Assembly: GCA_030682505.1 (NCBI GenBank)
Contig: JAUXOH010000349.1
Coordinates: 1 to 5,226, forward strand
From: Candidatus Didemnitutus sp.
GTDB taxonomy: Bacteria > Verrucomicrobiota > Verrucomicrobiia > Opitutales > Opitutaceae
Direction of reading: 5' to 3'
DNA: 5,226 nucleotides
Both the position numbers and the translations under genes were made by a program. This document shows positions 1 to 5,226 of this stretch, in pieces. Each line of letters starts with the position of its first letter. Position 1 is the first letter of the stretch. The notes beneath the pieces are model-generated. The model did no database searches. It saw only the letters and a list, made by a program, of their open reading frames with translations, and was not told the origin of the DNA.

Positions 1-430
1 TGGGTTCCCCGAAACCGAGCCGGTAAAGTTCGTCAGCGGTCGTGACTTTTTCCTTCCCGTGGTCGGCCTTGTTGGCGACCAGAATCACCTTCTTCTTGCT
101 CCGGCGCAACAGGGTCGCGACGCGCTCGTCGAGCGAGGTCAGTCCTTCCCGGGCGTCCACCACAAAGAGAATCACCGAGGCCGCTCCGATCGCAAAGGCC
201 ACCTGGACCTCCGAAGCTTTGATCAATTTCGCTGGGGTCGTCGCGTCCTGCAGCCCCAACCCACCCGTGTCCAGCAGGTGGAAGCCGCCCTCTTTGACCT
301 CCGCCGACACGACGTCGCGCGTCACTCCGGGCTGGTCGTGAACGATGGAAATGCGGCGGCGGGCGAGCCGGTTGAAGAGACGGCTCTTGCCGACATTTGG
401 CCGGCCGACGATGGCGACAGTGCGAGACAT
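1..430 (-). CDS. der: Ribosome-assembly GTPase Der (EngA), N-terminal part, cut by the window edge
   Basis: Der is a cytoplasmic GTPase with two tandem G domains and a KH-like C-terminal domain, needed for assembly of the 50S ribosomal subunit. The 143 residues visible are the first G domain. The sequence shows the G1 P-loop GRPNVGKS (residues 9-16), the G2 region PGVTRD (34-39, switch threonine T37), the G3 motif DTGG (54-57) and the G4 motif NKAD (120-123). The run ends with GFGEP, as expected just before the first G5 region. The second G domain and KH-like domain lie beyond position 1. The ATG at 428-430 is chosen because MSRTVAIVGRPNVGKS matches the usual Der N-terminus. No clear Shine-Dalgarno sequence precedes it; an AGGT lies about 12 nt upstream, too far to be convincing. 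The residue after GKS is Arg rather than the more usual Thr, Ser or Ala, and TRD is followed by Val rather than the common Arg. The gene is divergent from the response regulator at 748. Confidence 0.96.
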   Translation of the reverse strand, partial: MSRTVAIVGRPNVGKSRLFNRLARRRISIVHDQPGVTRDVVSAEVKEGGFHLLDTGGLGLQDATTPAKLIKASEVQVAFAIGAASVILFVVDAREGLTSLDERVATLLRRSKKKVILVANKADHGKEKVTTADELYRLGFGEP

Positions 431-449
431 GGAATGGAGCAAACCTGCA

Positions 450-473
450 AATCCACGCTAATCCACGCTAATC
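450..473 (-). repeat. Short tandem repeat, 2.4 copies of a decamer
   Basis: Read on the minus strand, the unit GATTAGCGTG occurs twice without interruption and is followed by a partial GATT. The copies are perfect. The repeat lies 20 nt upstream of the der start codon, so it sits in the der 5' untranslated region or promoter. The unit length is close to one helical turn. Function is unknown. I recall similar decamer-like intergenic repeats in several bacterial genomes, but that is memory and not a search result. Confidence 0.8.
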
Positions 474-521
474 TTTGAACGGACCCACCAAAGGCGTCGA
501 AACTGGGCCCGGAGGTCGTTT

Positions 522-553
522 TCTCGCCGGACCGAGAGGATTTTCTAGTTTTT
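522..553 (+). terminator. Weak hairpin followed by T tracts, possible terminator or attenuator
   Basis: Arms TCTCG (522-526) and CGAGA (533-537) form a perfect 5-bp stem with a 6-nt loop. They are followed on the plus strand by TTTT (541-544) and TTTTT (549-553). Only the plus strand has the T tracts after the stem. No gene upstream in this window reads in that direction, so it would act on a leader transcript of the response regulator or on antisense transcription out of der. The stem is short and the first T tract starts three bases after it, so this is weak. Confidence 0.22.
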
Positions 554-736
554 CTGCTTCGGCGGAGCGCCGCCAGTGAATAATCGCCGGCACGCCCTTC
601 TGCTCCCTAAGGGCTTATCCCTAAGCTGGTTTCTGAATTCCCAAATTCAACGCGATTGCCGAAAAAGCACAAGTATTACTGATAGCAACAGTTTATCTCG
701 GCATTTTGCTCAAGTTACCGCCGCTTCGCGACGAAT

Positions 737-741
737 GGTGA
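737..741 (+). promoter_or_regulatory. Ribosome binding site of the response regulator
   Basis: GGTGA lies 6 nt before the ATG at 748 and matches the 3' part of the AAGGAGGTGA consensus. It supports the ATG at 748, which also gives the canonical response-regulator opening MNILIVEDD. The ATG at 735-737 is in another frame. Confidence 0.55.
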
Positions 742-747
742 AAGCAG

Positions 748-1635
748 ATGAACATTCTCATCGTCGAAGATGACGCGGTCGCCCGCAAGTTGCTGTCGAA
801 AATCGTGACAGAACAATTTGGTTTTACGGTGACCGTGGCGGAGGACGCCACGTCTGCGATGAGGCAATTGGAAAACCCCGCCTTGCAAATTGATGTCGCC
901 ATTATCGACATCCTCATGCCTGACCACGATGGATTCTGGGTGGTTCAGCAAATGAAGGAACTGCCCTACCGCGCCGACACCCCCATCGCGCTTTGCTCGG
1001 CGAGCAACGACGTCGAAAACATCACCCGCGCTCGCGCCGCCGGCATTCGCCATTACATTCTCAAGCCTTACGCTCCCGAGACGCTGACCGCCAAATTCAG
1101 GCTGATCATCGGCCAGCCGAAGGAGGGGGAAGCAACAACCGAAAAGCCCCAAACCGTGCCGGTGCACACCCGCTTGGGAATCGATGAAGCCCAGCTCACC
1201 GAAATGGTGGCCGCGTTGTGTCTCAAGTGCCGCCAATTCCAGAAGCAGCTCGCCGCCGACTATCAGACGATTGATGTCGGGAATCTCTCCGTGCTCATGG
1301 CGACCACCGGAAGTTCAGCCGAGAATCTCGGAAAGACCGAACTCGCCCGCATTCTGCAGAGCCTCAGCCAAGCCCTGCACCACGAATCGACGGCCCGCGG
1401 AAAACTCCGCTCGGCACTTTCCGGCAAAGGTCTCACGGCAGCGCTCGATCTCCTGCACGTGCAACTGAACGAAATTCAGGGCAGGGATCCCGCCGCCGTG
1501 GTCGAAGACCCTAGTCCGGGCAGCCGGCCTCCGGTCGCAACAAAGTCTCCTGCCGCGACGGAAACAAAACCGAACGCTGCGTCCGGCGCGAAAGAGACTC
1601 CCGCTGCCGAACCGGTTGCGGTTGCGACGACCTAG
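748..1635 (+). CDS. Response regulator with receiver domain and unrecognised C-terminal region
   Basis: The first 120 or so residues of this 295-residue protein are a CheY-like receiver domain. The acidic pocket is E7, D8 and D9, the phospho-accepting aspartate is D54 (in IIDILMPDHDG), the switch serine is S84 (CSAS), the aromatic switch is Y103, and the conserved Lys-Pro is K106-P107. All key residues are present, so it should be phosphorylated by a histidine kinase, none of which is visible here. After a linker (about 123-144), residues 145-245 look mostly helical and contain a CLKC (CxxC, 158-161) and an HH pair (211-212). I recognise no DNA-binding helix-turn-helix, GGDEF, EAL, HD or AAA+ output motif. 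There is also no clear Hpt HxxKG motif. Residues from about 246 to the end are a low-complexity tail rich in Ala, Pro, Thr and Lys, probably disordered. It could act by protein contact, like single-domain regulators. The next gene, ffh, follows in the same direction after 139 bp, so an operon is possible but not shown. Confidence 0.93.
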   Translation: MNILIVEDDAVARKLLSKIVTEQFGFTVTVAEDATSAMRQLENPALQIDVAIIDILMPDHDGFWVVQQMKELPYRADTPIALCSASNDVENITRARAAGIRHYILKPYAPETLTAKFRLIIGQPKEGEATTEKPQTVPVHTRLGIDEAQLTEMVAALCLKCRQFQKQLAADYQTIDVGNLSVLMATTGSSAENLGKTELARILQSLSQALHHESTARGKLRSALSGKGLTAALDLLHVQLNEIQGRDPAAVVEDPSPGSRPPVATKSPAATETKPNAASGAKETPAAEPVAVATT

Positions 1636-1644
1636 CTAGGTCGT
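1627..1644. repeat. 18-bp perfect palindrome over the response regulator stop codon
   Basis: ACGACCTAGCTAGGTCGT is its own reverse complement, with 9-bp arms and no mismatch. The TAG stop (1633-1635) lies in its left arm. As RNA it would fold into a 7-bp stem with loop AGCT. No T run follows, so it is not a standard intrinsic terminator. It could stabilise the mRNA 3' end, bind a dimeric protein, or be chance. Confidence 0.75.
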
Positions 1645-1657
1645 GCCCGTCAGACCC

Positions 1658-1675
1658 GACCGCCGCGGTGCGGTC
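1658..1675 (+). other. GC-rich hairpin between the response regulator and ffh
   Basis: GACCGC (1658-1663) and GCGGTC (1670-1675) form a perfect 6-bp stem with a 6-nt loop. It is followed by a pyrimidine-rich stretch (CCCTTGCCCCCTCTC) rather than a T run. Together with the palindrome 13 bp upstream it could block or slow transcription or protect an RNA end. A standard terminator call is not supported. Confidence 0.35.
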
Positions 1676-1774
1676 CCTTGCCCCCTCTCGGAGCGCCGGT
1701 CCTGGGAACCCCCGTCGGCGATCTCGCGCCCGCAGTTGCATTGCTCGTCATCTTCGTTCAACCGATTGGGTCGC

Positions 1775-3118
1775 ATGTTCGAAAATCTCACCGACAAACT
1801 GACCCAAGCCCTGCGCAACCTGCGCGGGACCGGCAAGCTGACCGAGGAAAACATGGCCGACGCGCTCAAGGAAGTGCGCGCCGCCCTCCTCGCCGCCGAT
1901 GTGCATTTCAAGGTCACGCGCGAGTTCATCGAGCGCGTGCAGCAGCAATGCGTCGGGCAGGAAGTGCTGAAATCAGTCAGCCCCGGCCAGATGATCATCA
2001 AGATCATCCACGACGAGCTCGTCAGTCTCCTCGGCCAAGGCACCACCGGACTCGGCGAGAAACGTCCGCTCAAGGTGCTCCTCGTCGGTTTGCACGGTTC
2101 CGGCAAGACGACGACCGCGGCGAAACTCGGCAAACTGCTCAAGAAGAGGGGCAGCCGCCCGTTTGTCGTCGCCTGCGACGTCTATCGGCCCGCCGCGATC
2201 GACCAGTTGGAAATTCTCGCGAAGCAGGAGGAGCTCGGCTTCTACGCGGAACGCGATTCCAAGGACGTGCCCGCCATCGGCGCCAAGGCGCTCGACGCCG
2301 CCCTGCAGCAAAACGCCGACGTGATTTTGTTTGATACCGCCGGTCGCCTCCAGATCGACCACGAGTTGATCGAGGAAGTGAAGCAACTGCGCGCCCGCAT
2401 CCAGCCCGACGAGATCATTCTCGTCGCCGACGGCGCGCTCGGCCAGGAGGCCGTCAGCGTCGCCAAGACCTTCCATGACGCACTGCAACTCACCGGATTG
2501 ATCCTGACCAAGCTCGACGGCGATGCCCGCGGCGGTGCGGCGCTGTCGATCAAGTCGGTCACCGGCGTGCCGATCAAATACGTCGGCACCGGTGAAAAGA
2601 CGGAGGACTTCGAGGTCTTTCACCCGGACCGGCTCGCCTCGCGCATTCTCGGCATGGGTGACGTGGTCTCGCTCGTCGAAAAGGCCCAGGAGAACATCGA
2701 TCAAAAGGAAGCCGAGCGCATGGCGGAGAAGATGCGCAAGGCGGATTTCAATCTCGAAGACTTTCTCTCGCAGATGCAGCAGGTGAAAAAGATGGGTTCG
2801 ATGCAGTCCATCATGGGCATGATGCCCGGCATGAGCGGCGTGCAACTACCGGACGACTCGGACCGGCAGATGAAGCGCACCGAGGCGATCATTCTCTCCA
2901 TGACCCTCCAAGAGCGCCGCAAACCGCAACTGCTCAACGGCAGCCGCCGGATGCGGATCGCCACGGGAGCGGGCGTCAAGGTGCTGGAGGTCAATCAGCT
3001 CATCAAGCAGTTCGAGCAGATGCAGAAAATGATGAAGATGATGAAGGGCGGGAATCAGAAGAAGATGATGCGCCAGATGGAAGCGATGAAGGGCCGCGGG
3101 GGCATGCCCGGATTCTGA
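1775..3118 (+). CDS. ffh: Signal recognition particle protein Ffh (SRP54 homologue)
   Basis: Ffh binds 4.5S RNA to form the bacterial signal recognition particle. It recognises signal sequences on nascent chains and delivers ribosomes to the membrane through a GTP-dependent complex with FtsY. This 447-residue protein is close to the usual length. The N domain (1-90) opens with MFENLTDKL and has the ALLAADV motif. The G domain shows GLHGSGKTTT (G1, 105-114), DVYRPAAIDQL (135-145), DTAGR (187-191), TKLDGDARGGAALS (245-258) and GTGEK (271-275). The M domain (about 303-447) has the methionine-rich finger-loop region (340-353), the RNA-binding signature with SRRMRIATGAG (390-400), and a Met/Lys-rich tail. 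A GTG at 1643 would add 44 residues with no Ffh character, so the ATG at 1775 is preferred, although no good Shine-Dalgarno sequence precedes it. Oddities are His at position 3 of GLHGSGKTT, where Gln is usual, and VADGALGQ where VVDAxxGQ is more usual. The customary downstream rpsP-rimM-trmD genes are absent; a convergent gene follows with no gap. Confidence 0.98.
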   Translation: MFENLTDKLTQALRNLRGTGKLTEENMADALKEVRAALLAADVHFKVTREFIERVQQQCVGQEVLKSVSPGQMIIKIIHDELVSLLGQGTTGLGEKRPLKVLLVGLHGSGKTTTAAKLGKLLKKRGSRPFVVACDVYRPAAIDQLEILAKQEELGFYAERDSKDVPAIGAKALDAALQQNADVILFDTAGRLQIDHELIEEVKQLRARIQPDEIILVADGALGQEAVSVAKTFHDALQLTGLILTKLDGDARGGAALSIKSVTGVPIKYVGTGEKTEDFEVFHPDRLASRILGMGDVVSLVEKAQENIDQKEAERMAEKMRKADFNLEDFLSQMQQVKKMGSMQSIMGMMPGMSGVQLPDDSDRQMKRTEAIILSMTLQERRKPQLLNGSRRMRIATGAGVKVLEVNQLIKQFEQMQKMMKMMKGGNQKKMMRQMEAMKGRGGMPGF

Positions 3119-4612
3119 TCAGGTGCCGGGCGTCTCGGCGCGCGGTGGCGGCACGGCGATTTTCCAATAGACGGCACCGTTGCTGACCGACAATTCCTGC
3201 AGGCCCCGGCCCGCCGCGCGCAGCCCCTGCAGCACCAGTTTCTTGATGTCGCCGAGCACGTGGCGTTCCTCGGCGAAATAGGAATGCTCCAAGAAACTCG
3301 TATCGAGACCCGAGGCATCGATCGTCTCGATGCCCGGTGCCACGACCACCCGCTGGCTGGCATCACCCACCCGGATGTAGTCGCCGCGAACCTTCTTCGA
3401 CGCCTGCAGCGCCTTGTCGCCATCCGAGACGTAGAGCGTGATGTTGTCGCATCCCGCGACGAGGCGCGGGGCCAGCTCATCGACGAAGACCGAGGCATCG
3501 AGATCCGGAGCCGCAAGAATGATGCTCTTGAACCGGCCGCGCAAATCCGGCCGCTCGGTGAACAAATCCTTCAACGCCCCGGTCAGCGCGCGATTGCCCA
3601 TCGAATGCGCCACGAGGTGGATGTTCGTGACGGTCGAGTGATCCGCATAGTCGATCAGGAAGCGCTTCAAATTGGGCGCCGACCAATCCGAGTTCTCCCA
3701 GTCCACCGTGTAACGTTCGACGGCACCCTCGGACGGCCAGCTGTAGAACACGGGGACGCCGCGGTAATTGAGGTCAAAGGCGATCTGGGCGGTGCGCCGC
3801 GCCGCATCGTCGAACGAAACGTTGTAGCCGTGGAGAAAGACAAAGGAGGAATTGCTCGCGCCCTCGCGCCGGAGCAGGTCCTGCACGCCGGCCATGAAGG
3901 CATCGGCCGTCAGTGCCACCCGGCGCAACACCACCATGTGCCGTTCGGGCACTTCACTCAATTCGAGTCGCCACAGGGAGGGACGCTCAATGTGGCCCAA
4001 GCGATGCACACGCGGAATACTGACAACCACCGTGCCGTAGGAAACGACGCGCGGATCACTCCGATCCGGACCAAAGTCGGCCACGCCGACCGCATTGCGG
4101 TCCGTGCCGAAGAAGACGCGCACTTGGGAGAAATTGCTGCCCTCGACGATGTTTGGATTGAGCGTGTTGCGCAGATCGGCTGGCGCGGGTGCGGACATTA
4201 CCATGGCTATCGGTGCAGACGCCGGAGCGCGGGCAACTGGAGGCGCAGGCCTCGGTTCCTCCGGCGGAGCGGAGAGGACTCGTGCTGCGGCCGTGGGGCT
4301 CGAGCTGCGTTTTTCAGCCGACCCGTTCGCCGAGCGCGCCCAGCGCGCATCCGGATCTGCGGCGCGCGGGACCGACGCCAAGGCTCCCGTATCATCGCGC
4401 GGTGGTGGCGGTCGGGTCGCCCGAAGCAGTGGAGCAGAGGCACCGGGCGCCTGAGCGCTCGGGGTGGCAATCTCCACGATTTCCACCGGGTCGCTTTCGT
4501 TTTCAGATCTCACCTCCGGCGGCGCGGACATGACCGGGGCGCGATCCATCCCGGCACAGCCCGCCAGCAGCAGCGAGGCTCCGATGATAACAAACATGCA
4601 GACGTTCTTCAT
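3119..4612 (-). CDS. Lipoprotein with DUF900-type alpha/beta-hydrolase domain
   Basis: This 497-residue protein starts with a lipoprotein signal: MKN, a hydrophobic stretch, then the lipobox LLAGC with lipidated C19. Residue +2 is Ala rather than Asp, so by the Gram-negative sorting rule an outer-membrane location is expected. Residues 20 to about 150 are a Pro/Ala/Arg-rich, probably unstructured linker (RPPPPR at 67-72). The rest matches the DUF900 hydrolase family (COG4782-like): VRVFFGTDRN (164-173), the oxyanion-region motif HGYN (261-264), FYSWPS (289-294) and the nucleophile elbow AHSMG with S337. The likely triad partners are D397 or D399 (YVSDGD) and H443 (LEHSYF). The family has esterase-like folds, but the substrate is unknown. 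The ATG at 4612 is preferred over one at 4627 because GGAG lies 9 nt before it and it gives a normal signal peptide. The stop codon abuts the stop of ffh. Family assignment is from recognised motifs, not a search. Confidence 0.92.
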   Translation of the reverse strand: MKNVCMFVIIGASLLLAGCAGMDRAPVMSAPPEVRSENESDPVEIVEIATPSAQAPGASAPLLRATRPPPPRDDTGALASVPRAADPDARWARSANGSAEKRSSSPTAAARVLSAPPEEPRPAPPVARAPASAPIAMVMSAPAPADLRNTLNPNIVEGSNFSQVRVFFGTDRNAVGVADFGPDRSDPRVVSYGTVVVSIPRVHRLGHIERPSLWRLELSEVPERHMVVLRRVALTADAFMAGVQDLLRREGASNSSFVFLHGYNVSFDDAARRTAQIAFDLNYRGVPVFYSWPSEGAVERYTVDWENSDWSAPNLKRFLIDYADHSTVTNIHLVAHSMGNRALTGALKDLFTERPDLRGRFKSIILAAPDLDASVFVDELAPRLVAGCDNITLYVSDGDKALQASKKVRGDYIRVGDASQRVVVAPGIETIDASGLDTSFLEHSYFAEERHVLGDIKKLVLQGLRAAGRGLQELSVSNGAVYWKIAVPPPRAETPGT

Positions 4613-4754
4613 GGCGTGGATCTCCATTCGGCCCGTGTCCGACTGTTACTCCTCACCGACCGCAGATCAAGGTTCAACCCGGCGGTGGGTCCCCGAGGGT
4701 TCCCGGCTCCCTTCCTGGATTGAGTCGCTCGCCACCTTTCCCAAGCCTTGCGTC
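4613..4754. other. Divergent intergenic region between the two exported hydrolase genes
   Basis: This 142-bp gap must hold promoters for both flanking genes unless transcription enters from outside. On the minus strand TTGATC (4665-4670) and TAACAG (4643-4648), 16 nt apart, form a poor sigma-70-like pair about 30 nt before the lipoprotein start. I see no plus-strand promoter and no clear operator. Confidence 0.35.
4622..4625 (-). promoter_or_regulatory. Ribosome binding site deciding the lipoprotein start
   Basis: GGAG on the minus strand lies 9 nt before the ATG at 4612. The alternative ATG at 4627 has no such sequence upstream and would add MEIHA in front of an already complete lipoprotein signal. 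Confidence 0.6.
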
Positions 4755-5226
4755 ATGTCCTTGTCTTCCCGTCGGTTTGCGCTCGCCCTGCTCGGGCTCT
4801 CCCTGCTCTGCCTCTTCGCGCTAGCGCAGTCCAAGGCCTACTTCCCTCCCGCGGGATCATGGGAGGAACGGCAGCCGGCCGAGGTTGGCATGGATGCCGC
4901 CCGTCTGCAGCAAGCCGTGGACTTTTCGCTCCAGCACGAGAACCCCGCGCCCCGCGACGTCGCCCTGGATTTGCAGCAGAGTTTTGGTGCCACGGAGCCG
5001 CTGTGGAAGTTGTTCGGTCCCACCCAGCCGCGCGGAGGCGTTTCGGGAATCGTCATCCGGCGCGGCTATGTCGTCGCCCAGTGGGGCGAGCCCGGCCGTG
5101 TGGACATGACGCACAGCATCACGAAGACTTTTCTCACGACGGTGGCGGGCTTGGCATGGCAACAAGGTTTGATCCGCGATCTCAACGCCTCGCCCAAGGA
5201 CCATTTTCCGACGCCCGAGCTGTTTG
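4755..5226 (+). CDS. Exported serine hydrolase, beta-lactamase/PBP-like fold, N-terminal part, cut by the window edge
   Basis: The open frame starts at the ATG at 4755 and runs to the window edge without a stop, giving 157 residues. The start MSLSSRRF is followed by a hydrophobic run (about 8-24) and candidate signal-peptidase sites after ALA (24) or SKA (28), so the protein is probably exported. There is no lipobox: the only Cys, C19, sits inside the hydrophobic core. EVGMDAARLQQAVDF (43-57) is the usual entry of the family (variants of GMDxxRL). VSGIVIRRGYVVAQWGEP (96-113) resembles the first strands of the fold. HSITKTF (120-126) holds the SxxK motif, with S121 as nucleophile and K124 as general base. 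Family members include esterases, D-amino-acid peptidases, carboxypeptidases and class C beta-lactamases; the YxN and HxG-type motifs that would help decide lie beyond the window. No Shine-Dalgarno sequence is evident. The insert DVALDLQQSFGATEPLWKLF (68-87) before the first strand is not something I recognise. Confidence 0.9.
   Translation, partial: MSLSSRRFALALLGLSLLCLFALAQSKAYFPPAGSWEERQPAEVGMDAARLQQAVDFSLQHENPAPRDVALDLQQSFGATEPLWKLFGPTQPRGGVSGIVIRRGYVVAQWGEPGRVDMTHSITKTFLTTVAGLAWQQGLIRDLNASPKDHFPTPELF

Larger units (their letters stand above)
431..747. other. Divergent intergenic region between der and the response regulator gene
   Basis: This 317-bp stretch separates two divergently oriented starts, so it should carry promoters for both. 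It contains a decamer repeat next to der (450-473), a hairpin plus T tracts (522-553), and a GC hairpin with arms GGCGG/CCGCC and a 4-nt loop (561-574) that has no T run after it on either strand. The 8-bp word TCCCTAAG occurs twice in direct orientation (604-611 and 618-625). From about 615 to 715 the sequence is visibly AT-richer than the genes, which fits a promoter region for the response regulator. I could not find a -35/-10 pair good enough to call. The short open frames here have no recognisable protein character. Confidence 0.6.

Noticed and set aside
59..478. 139-residue plus-strand frame opposite der
   Set aside because: The minus strand encodes the conserved Der G domain over the same bases; the plus frame has no family features.
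561..574. GC hairpin GGCGG/CCGCC as an intrinsic terminator
   Set aside because: No T run follows on either strand; the T tracts precede it on the plus strand and appear as A tracts after it on the minus strand.
615..623. TTATCCCTA as a DnaA box
   Set aside because: It matches the 9-base consensus at only seven positions, is single, and there is no origin context.
1643..1774. GTG-initiated 44-residue N-terminal extension of Ffh
   Set aside because: The extension has no similarity to Ffh N domains, begins inside the palindrome, and the ATG at 1775 gives the canonical MFENLTDKL start.
1973..2845. 290-residue open frame on the minus strand inside ffh
   Set aside because: It lies opposite well-conserved Ffh motifs, and its His/Asp/Leu-rich composition mirrors the ffh codons. 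No domain is recognised.
4643..4670. Sigma-70-like promoter for the lipoprotein gene
   Set aside because: TTGATC and TAACAG share only four and three bases with the consensus hexamers; it is not strong enough to annotate as a promoter.
3260..4723. 487-residue open frame on the plus strand opposite the lipoprotein gene
   Set aside because: It is antisense to a gene with clear catalytic motifs and a lipoprotein signal. Its product is Arg/His/Gly-rich without any recognisable domain, as expected for a shadow frame in GC-rich DNA.

Overview
The window reads as a chromosomal, housekeeping-type stretch from a GC-rich, Gram-negative-type bacterium. It holds five protein-coding genes, two of them cut by the window edges. 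A lipoprotein signal followed by a long periplasmic-type linker supports a cell with an outer envelope. The Der N-terminus (an RRRISIVHDQPGVTRD-type G1/G2 stretch) and the general style of the proteins remind me of Verrucomicrobiota, Opitutales-like lineages. That placement rests on recollection of family sequences, not on a search, so it is only moderately likely. I see no tRNA, rRNA, CRISPR array, insertion sequence or phage gene.

Layout. Positions 1-430 (minus strand) hold the N-terminal GTPase domain of Der/EngA, the ribosome-assembly double GTPase, running off the left edge. Positions 431-747 are a divergent intergenic region with a short decamer tandem repeat in the der leader, a hairpin followed by T tracts, and an AT-richer segment before the next gene. 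Positions 748-1635 (plus) encode a response regulator with an intact receiver domain, a helical C-terminal region I do not recognise, and a low-complexity tail. An 18-bp perfect palindrome covers its stop codon. Positions 1775-3118 (plus) encode a complete Ffh, the signal recognition particle GTPase. Its stop codon directly abuts the stop of the convergent gene at 3119-4612 (minus), a lipoprotein carrying a DUF900-type alpha/beta-hydrolase domain. A 142-bp divergent gap separates that gene from one starting at 4755 (plus): a signal-peptide-bearing serine hydrolase of the beta-lactamase/penicillin-binding fold with an SxxK motif, cut by the right edge.

How the genes relate. Der and Ffh are core translation and protein-export factors. 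The two hydrolases are exported, one lipid-anchored and the other with a probable signal peptide, and are transcribed divergently, so they could share control. The response regulator has no kinase partner in view. I did not find a novel multi-gene system. The most interesting items are the unexplained C-terminal region of the response regulator, the palindrome over its stop codon, the zero-gap convergent stops of ffh and the lipoprotein gene, and the decamer repeat upstream of der.
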